Source: Gerris lacustris
Lineage: Eukaryota; Arthropoda; Insecta; Hemiptera; Gerridae
Direction: 5' to 3'
Assembly (NCBI GenBank): GCA_951217055.1
Contig: OX578276.1
Location: 114,126,313 to 114,190,312, forward strand
Length of the DNA stretch: 64,000 nucleotides
The stretch's first letter is position 1. Each line of letters begins with the position of its first letter. Positions 59,485 to 64,000 of this stretch are shown here, piece by piece. The notes under the pieces are model-generated. The model searched no databases. It was given only the letters and a program-made list of their open reading frames with translations, and was not told the origin of the DNA. The translations under genes were made by a program, and so were the position numbers.

Positions 59485-61081
59485 TTGTATAATTATTTTG
59501 TTATTGATGGATTTTTTAGGTGTGATTAAAAGTATATCAAAATTAAATAATTTTATTAACTTTAATTGTAAGACGTTTCGACCCTTTTTGTAAGGTCATC
59601 TTCTTATCTATTTTTTTCTTTCTAAAAATGAAAACATATTAACAATAATATTAATTCAATTTTTTTTTAAAATTCCTTTTTTCTTATTATTTAAAATTAA
59701 ACCATATAATTAATCTATACATATTTCCCTGACATTATAATGATACTATTTATATATACTATAATAATTAAACTTACAATTCAGTGATTCAGTGTAGCAT
59801 GATCAAGACTTATAAATAGTTTATTAGGGTTGAAACAACGATGTCGATGTTTCGGAAACATCGATGTATAGCTATCGATGTCCCAACCGCAGTTAATATT
59901 TATCTTAAAATAATTGCATCACCTCCATGAGAGTTCGTCATTTTCATCATATCGTTATACAATTAAAATTTAGTCAAAAATTTTTTTTACAATAAATATA
60001 TTTAAACTTAAAAATTATTAAAACTCATTTAAAATTTAATAAGAATTACAAAAAACAACATTTAAAGTCACATAAAGCCAGACATTGAATCAATCTAAAA
60101 ATTTGTACTACTAATATTATGACAGAAAATATGACTAGCAAATTACACTCTTATAATTCTTGTTTTGTTAAAATTAGTAACCAATTTATCATTGAGAACG
60201 TTTACGTTATTTTTAGTTTTAAGTTATTATGATATTCTCTTATATTTCTTAATAAATAACTGGTAACATGTAGAACATATTATTGTCTGTATAATACTGG
60301 TTAAAGTGTATTCCTTTTTAATTGTACGTTATTATTAAATCTCAATTTTTGTAACAGTAAAAATACAAGAAATTGTAAAATTGCTTAGTGGTGCTATCTG
60401 GGAGAGAATTACGTAAACTCCTTGAAAAAAAAAGATTTTTTTAATACTTATAATCTTACATTGATTTATTTAATAGTTTTTTTACTATTATTATTTTATA
60501 GTATTTAAATAAGTATTAAACTAATAACTAATTTTACAATTTCTTGTACAATTACTGTTTGTATTTTTGTAGTCATATTTGCTATCATAGTAAGTAATTT
60601 TAAATGAGTTTTAATAATTTTTAAGTAATAATTTATTTATTGTAAAAAATGTTTTTGACTGAATTTTAAATGTATAACGTTATGATAAAAATGACGAACT
60701 CTCATGGAGGTGATGCAATTATTTAAAGAAAAATATTTAACCATTTATAAGTCTTTATCAGGCTACACTGAATCACTGAATAGTAAGTTTAATTATCATA
60801 GTTTATATAAATAGTATCATTATATTGTCGGGGAAATATGTATAGCTTAATTATATTGTTAAATATTAAATAATAAGAAAAAAGGAATTTTAAAAAAGTT
60901 TTTGAATTAATATTATTGTTAATAATATGTTTACATTTTTAGAAAGAAAAAATGTGATAAGAAGATGACCTTACAAAAAGGGTCGAAACGTCTCACAATT
61001 AAAGTTATTAAAATTATTTAAATTTGATTACTTTTAATCACACCTAAAAAATACATCAATAACAAATTAATTATACAATTA
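59485..61081. mobile_element. Foldback element Z, long form (about 1.6 kb)
   Basis: Inverted arms of roughly 700 bp centred near 60283. Outer ends are GTTATTGATGGATTTTTTAG / AAAAAATACATCAATAAC, then AAGACGTTTCGACCCTTTTT / AAAAAGGGTCGAAACGTCT, then CACCTCCATGAGAGTTCGTC / GACGAACTCTCATGGAGGTG further in. The central 150 bp pairs poorly. No ORF. Its termini and the CGAC...GTCATCTTCT motif match the short form at 38457-38997. Confidence 0.88.
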
Positions 61082-61160
61082 TTATTATTTTTACTATCTT
61101 TATTTCCTAATATTTCTTTCATTATCTTTCTATTATACACTTACAAAAAGAAAGTGAAAT

Positions 61161-61721
61161 CCCAACAAAAACACTAGTGTAAAAAAATAAGCCATGTCTC
61201 ATCGGGTAAAAAGTTGTGGGATCATAGGTTTAGCCAAGTCTCCTTAAGTCCGAATAAGGTTCTACTAGGTCAGTGCATGTACATGATGATTGTCTGTCTG
61301 TATCGCTCTCTATTCTCTTTCCCAAATCACTCTACTCTACACGTTTAAATTTAAGAACATTTTCTGACTTGGCAAAAACGCGCTACAAAGAGGCTATAAA
61401 ATTAAATGCAGTGTCGCATACAAATTTGTATCCTTGTGCCGCGACGCTCAATAGAAAAAGTAATATTTATTATTTGATTTAAGTTTGTGGTGGGTATTTG
61501 GTGTAAGTCAGAAAATACTCTTAAATTTAAACTTGTAGAGTGATTTGGGAATGGGAATAGAGAGAGGGACAGACAAACATCATGTACTTTCACTGGATGA
61601 ATTAGACCTAGTAGAACTTACTCGGACAGTGGGAGACTAATCGAATAGGCTAAACCTATGATCTTACAACTTTTTACGCGAGACTTAGTTTATATTTTTT
61701 TACACTAGTGTTTTTGTTGGG
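61161..61721. mobile_element. Foldback MITE, about 560 bp
   Basis: The left end is CCCAACAAAAACACTAGTGT; the right end is ACACTAGTGTTTTTGTTGGG. Arms of about 250 bp pair inward (GATCATAGGTTTAGCC / GGCTAAACCTATGATC; CCCAAATCACTCTAC / GTAGAGTGATTTGGG; TTTAAATTTAAGA). Two short ORFs lie one on each arm and are mirror shadows. Confidence 0.85.
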
Positions 61722-61739
61722 GTTTATTATCCCAAATGC

Positions 61740-62790
61740 ACGACATATTAATTATACCTATCGGCAAAAGATGTCCCCGATATAATTAATAACTAGTCAC
61801 TCGTTTACATCTTTGAGAAGGATTTCAAAGGTTTTAGTAATGAAGAATGAGTAAACTTTTTATATGAATTATATTTATTTACACGTACTTAACTAATGGA
61901 AATATAAAGGTAAACAAATTAAATTAAAAAGAGTTAAAACATAATTGCATTTAAATTAATATATACACTTATTATGCCTAGTATATTTTATGTATTAATT
62001 AATTGAATTAAACTGTCCGTAAACATATTTAATTTAATTTAATTTATTATAATTATTGTTCAGGTAATATATTTTTCTATAATTTGTTTAGTATTATTTT
62101 CTTACATATAATGAAGTTCTAAAATTATTGAGCTAATGCCTTTAATAATCTATTTTGCTACCTTAAAGTAAATGTCGTAATATATTTATAATCCATAGAA
62201 TAAACAAATAAATACAAACCTTTGCAAGTAGATTACACAAAGTTAATGCATTTAAACACATTTACTTCTCGATTGAAGTCAACTTTAGCATGCTATAATG
62301 ACAGAATTTAGCTATCCAATCTTAAATTAATTTATTCATTCAAACAAGGTTTACTAAAAATATACACTATTGAAATTATTTTAAGAATCAGAAAAGTGTT
62401 ACAAAGTTTAAAATTAAACATTTTTTTTTCACGACTATTATTGTGAATTTAAATAGACTAAATAGTATTGGCTAGGATAATATTCCTACTATTACATTAG
62501 CGAACTATGCCACGTTCATAATCTATATCACCCTATTTGTGAAATGGACTTCACATATTTTCATCTATGTTTAAAGTATCTGTGAAACTTACTTATTCTA
62601 TGAAATTAAAATCTTTATAATGACAACTTATATATTAATAATGACGTATTAATAGCGTACATATTGTTTTGTTTTTTTCACGACACTAATAATGTTCATT
62701 ACTATAACATTTGTTGATGGAAAACCCCTTGGTACTATCAGTCTTTCAGACATTTTGAATTCTTATCAATTTCGATTTGCACTATATTAT
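61740..62790. other. AT-rich intergenic DNA downstream of the right-edge gene
   Basis: No gene or repeat recognised. Confidence 0.45.
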
Positions 62791-62798
62791 TACCAGAC

Positions 62799-62804
62799 TT
62801 TATT
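62799..62804 (-). terminator. Candidate polyadenylation signal overlapping the stop codon
   Basis: The minus strand reads CATTAATAAAGTCTG, so AATAAA begins at the second base of the TAA stop (62805-62803). If used, the 3' UTR would be only about 15-25 nt. No other exact AATAAA was noticed in the next 100 bases, but variants could serve. Confidence 0.35.
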
Positions 62805-63996
62805 AATGAAGACGAATTTTGGGGTGTTGGTGACGTGGAGGGTGTGGAGGAATGTGTCGTCTATTAGGACGATTTTTTCTATACATTTCTTCAGCTAGAA
62901 TAGTATTGAGTTCACTTTGAAGATGGGCCAGACGAGCATTTCTGTTTGAGGGTGATCTGTTCAGGTTAACAGAACTGTCCCTGAAATTATCAGTAGGCGA
63001 AAACTTGGGAGCGAATATTTTTTGTGATGGGGTAGAGTAGGGCCTAGGATGATCCACTCTAGGATGCTTAGAATGAGGAGGTCGGGGTGAATCCAAATGT
63101 TCTGGTGCGGATAAATTAATGTGACTGCTTATACCAGAATATCCTCCTTTACCTCCTCGAAAAGATTTGTTGTCGTTAATGCGTGGCGTGTGCTGCTTAG
63201 GTTGACCATACTTACCGGCATTTTGTGATTTTTGAGATTCTTTGGGTATACCTTGAGGTACGACGTTAAATATGTCTCCTCCAAAACTTTGGAAACTGTC
63301 GCTTGTTTCACCGGCATAGTTTACGCCAGAGCCGAAATTTTCAAAGCCATTTAACTGATTAATTGGGATAACTATTGCCGGTACCATTTGACCTTCACCA
63401 TCCTTTTTCCCAGGAATGTACACATTCTGAATAGGTACTGGTGTTCCTAATCCCATGAAATGAGACAGATCATAGCCTCCTGCTAAGCCTGTTGACGTGA
63501 TTGACTGCTGATTTTTTGCAGGTTTAAGGAAAGAATAATTAGGCGTTAAGTTGTAATCACTCTTCGAGCTGAGAGGAGATGACGGTATATTTGTGTCCAA
63601 GGAATACTGATGATACGAGAATGCTTGATTGGAATTAGGGGCAACTGGATTTTTAGAAATAGGGGTGTGGTAACTCTGTTGATTTTGCTTGGTGAATTGG
63701 ATTGACTGAATATTTTTGCCAGTCTTGACGTTGCTAGGGGAATCCTTTTTGCTTTGAGAAGATAGAGATTGTATTGGACTCACTGGATGAGACACAGCAT
63801 TTGAGAAGTCAAATGTGTTACTCTGTCCTAATGCATGAGCATGGTCGAACGTTGCCTGTCCAGTAGTCGGGACATTATAGTCTTGTTGAATTTCATCATT
63901 AATATAATACACACTTTGTCCTGGATGGCCAGAGAGTAGTCCTACTTCAGGATCAGTCCTATAATACTGAGGATTTTCAGGAATAGTTATAGACAT
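62803..63996 (-). CDS. C-terminal part of an unrecognised Pro/Ser/Asn/Gln-rich protein (runs off window)
   Basis: One uninterrupted minus-strand frame of 397 codons or more is open to the right edge. The first Met in the window (SITIPENPQYY follows) has no signal peptide and only four bases before it, so the true start may lie outside. Composition is non-AT-driven: rich in Ser, Pro, Asn, Gln, His and Gly. There is a conserved-looking hydrophobic patch around residues 170-205 (SHFMGLGTPVPIQNVYIPG, then MVPAIVIPINQ). Near the end sit a short helix-prone stretch (NARLAHLQSELNTILAEEMY) and a basic His/Pro tail (HPPRHQHPKIRLH). No catalytic motif, zinc finger or chitin-binding domain is visible. 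Likely intrinsically disordered; an extracellular-matrix role by association with its neighbours is only a guess. Confidence 0.82.
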   Translation of the reverse strand: MSITIPENPQYYRTDPEVGLLSGHPGQSVYYINDEIQQDYNVPTTGQATFDHAHALGQSNTFDFSNAVSHPVSPIQSLSSQSKKDSPSNVKTGKNIQSIQFTKQNQQSYHTPISKNPVAPNSNQAFSYHQYSLDTNIPSSPLSSKSDYNLTPNYSFLKPAKNQQSITSTGLAGGYDLSHFMGLGTPVPIQNVYIPGKKDGEGQMVPAIVIPINQLNGFENFGSGVNYAGETSDSFQSFGGDIFNVVPQGIPKESQKSQNAGKYGQPKQHTPRINDNKSFRGGKGGYSGISSHINLSAPEHLDSPRPPHSKHPRVDHPRPYSTPSQKIFAPKFSPTDNFRDSSVNLNRSPSNRNARLAHLQSELNTILAEEMYRKNRPNRRHIPPHPPRHQHPKIRLH

Positions 63997-64000
63997 TGGT

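Noticed and set aside
60957..60995. Active hammerhead ribozyme
   Set aside because: The core needs CUGAUGA; here it is AAGATGA and the stem II register is off by two to three bases. Kept only as a resemblance.
61273..61593. Two facing ORFs (69 and 63 codons)
   Set aside because: They are mirror images on the two arms of the foldback MITE at 61161-61721.

Overview
This 64 kb window is AT-rich nuclear DNA from an animal, almost certainly a neopteran insect. The best evidence is a complete RR-2 (Rebers-Riddiford) chitin-binding cuticle protein gene, plus a second secreted Ala-rich structural-protein gene. Both have consensus GT-AG introns, TATA boxes and AATAAA signals. I cannot fix the order (beetle, true bug or other) from the sequence alone.

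Three genes are supported, all on the minus strand. (1) An RR-2 cuticle protein of about 192 aa has four exons between 21081 and 5603. Its first exon carries only 5 codons, and its first intron is about 11.8 kb and full of repeats. (2) A secreted Ala-rich protein of about 238 aa has four exons between 51200 and 47727, with a TATA box and a TCAGT initiator at canonical spacing. (3) The C-terminal 397 codons or more of an unrecognised Pro/Ser/Asn/Gln-rich protein run off the right edge (62803 to the window end). If the grouping is meaningful, this is a stretch of extracellular-matrix or cuticle genes, but gene 3 is unassigned.

Most of the rest is mobile-element debris. 0-5 kb: broken non-LTR reverse transcriptase and dispersed repeats. 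5.6-21.1 kb: gene 1, with a foldback MITE in intron 3 and, in intron 1, a composite foldback element carrying a duplicated SINE-like block, a 5S rRNA-like fragment and several repeats. 21-47 kb: intergenic, with a piggyBac-like deletion derivative flanked by TTAA, several tRNA-derived SINEs, many copies of one 0.6 kb repeat (family B), two fragments of what looks like one repeat-associated protein family, a long (TA)n tract and a foldback element. 47.6-51.3 kb: gene 2. 51.8-61.8 kb: family A and B repeats, then a nearly continuous train of inverted-repeat elements and a hAT-like element with a perfect 8-bp target duplication. 62-64 kb: gene 3.

I saw no CRISPR array, operon, intact transposase, functional tRNA gene or obvious multigene novel system. 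The most unusual features are the hairpin-element train at 54.7-61.7 kb, the two size-variant foldback elements sharing a conserved hairpin-plus-GAAAC motif, and the unrelated repeat families that share one odd internal layout. Exon joins are read from splice consensus and frame without transcript evidence. Repeat boundaries are by eye, usually good to about 10-20 bases unless target duplications are stated.
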